Positions 6,627 to 6,634 of a stretch of 6,634 bases of DNA are shown piece after piece. The notes under the pieces are model-generated. The model ran no database searches and was not told the origin of the DNA. It saw only the letters and a program-made list of their open reading frames with translations. The position numbers were made by a program, and so were the translations under genes. The stretch comes from an uncultured beta proteobacterium (GTDB taxonomy: Bacteria > Pseudomonadota > Gammaproteobacteria > Burkholderiales > Burkholderiaceae), in assembly GCA_903938955.1 (NCBI GenBank), contig CAJAFJ010000461.1:1-6634 (forward strand), written 5' to 3'. How positions within the stretch are numbered: position 1 is the stretch's first letter; each line of letters begins with the position of its first letter.

Positions 6627-6634
6627 GATGTCTC

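Noticed and set aside
1..6634. Defence island, prophage, mobile element or CRISPR
   Set aside because: No transposase, integrase, phage or Cas-like protein, no direct repeat array and no terminal inverted repeats were seen; all genes are common chromosomal families.

Overview
This 6.6 kb window looks like ordinary, densely coding chromosome from a Gram-negative betaproteobacterium. A Comamonadaceae-type member of the Burkholderiales (Rhodoferax/Polaromonas-like) is my best guess. It rests on the moderately high GC (about 60% by eye), the codon use and the character of the proteins; no marker gene here settles the taxon. I see no insertion sequence, integrase, phage gene, CRISPR array, tRNA or rRNA, and no block of foreign-looking composition.

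Layout. The window opens inside dnaJ (1-586, + strand, 5' end cut off), from the last two zinc-finger repeats to the stop. A strong Rho-independent terminator follows (627-664). Next on the + strand is a metallo-beta-lactamase/beta-CASP protein of the RNA-processing nuclease type (709-2073). After a 121-base gap come three closely packed + strand genes: rmuC (about 2195-3994), trhO (3987-4931, overlapping the rmuC stop by 8 bases) and a Cys-type glutathione S-transferase-like protein (4948-5616, 16 bases after trhO). A nitronate monooxygenase-type flavoprotein gene (5661-6626) lies on the - strand and converges on this cluster, with 44 bases between the two stop codons and no clear terminator.

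How the genes relate. dnaJ is insulated by its terminator, so the beta-CASP gene must have its own promoter or rely on read-through. rmuC, trhO and the GST gene are spaced like one transcript, possibly shared with the beta-CASP gene because no terminator is visible between 2074 and 2194. Their roles differ (DNA rearrangement control, tRNA wobble-uridine hydroxylation, thiol chemistry), so I read them as a housekeeping/stress-tolerance cluster rather than one pathway. I did not find a convincing new system. The findings are modest: uncertain starts, internal repeats in RmuC, a nuclease of unknown substrate, and a few sequence curiosities.
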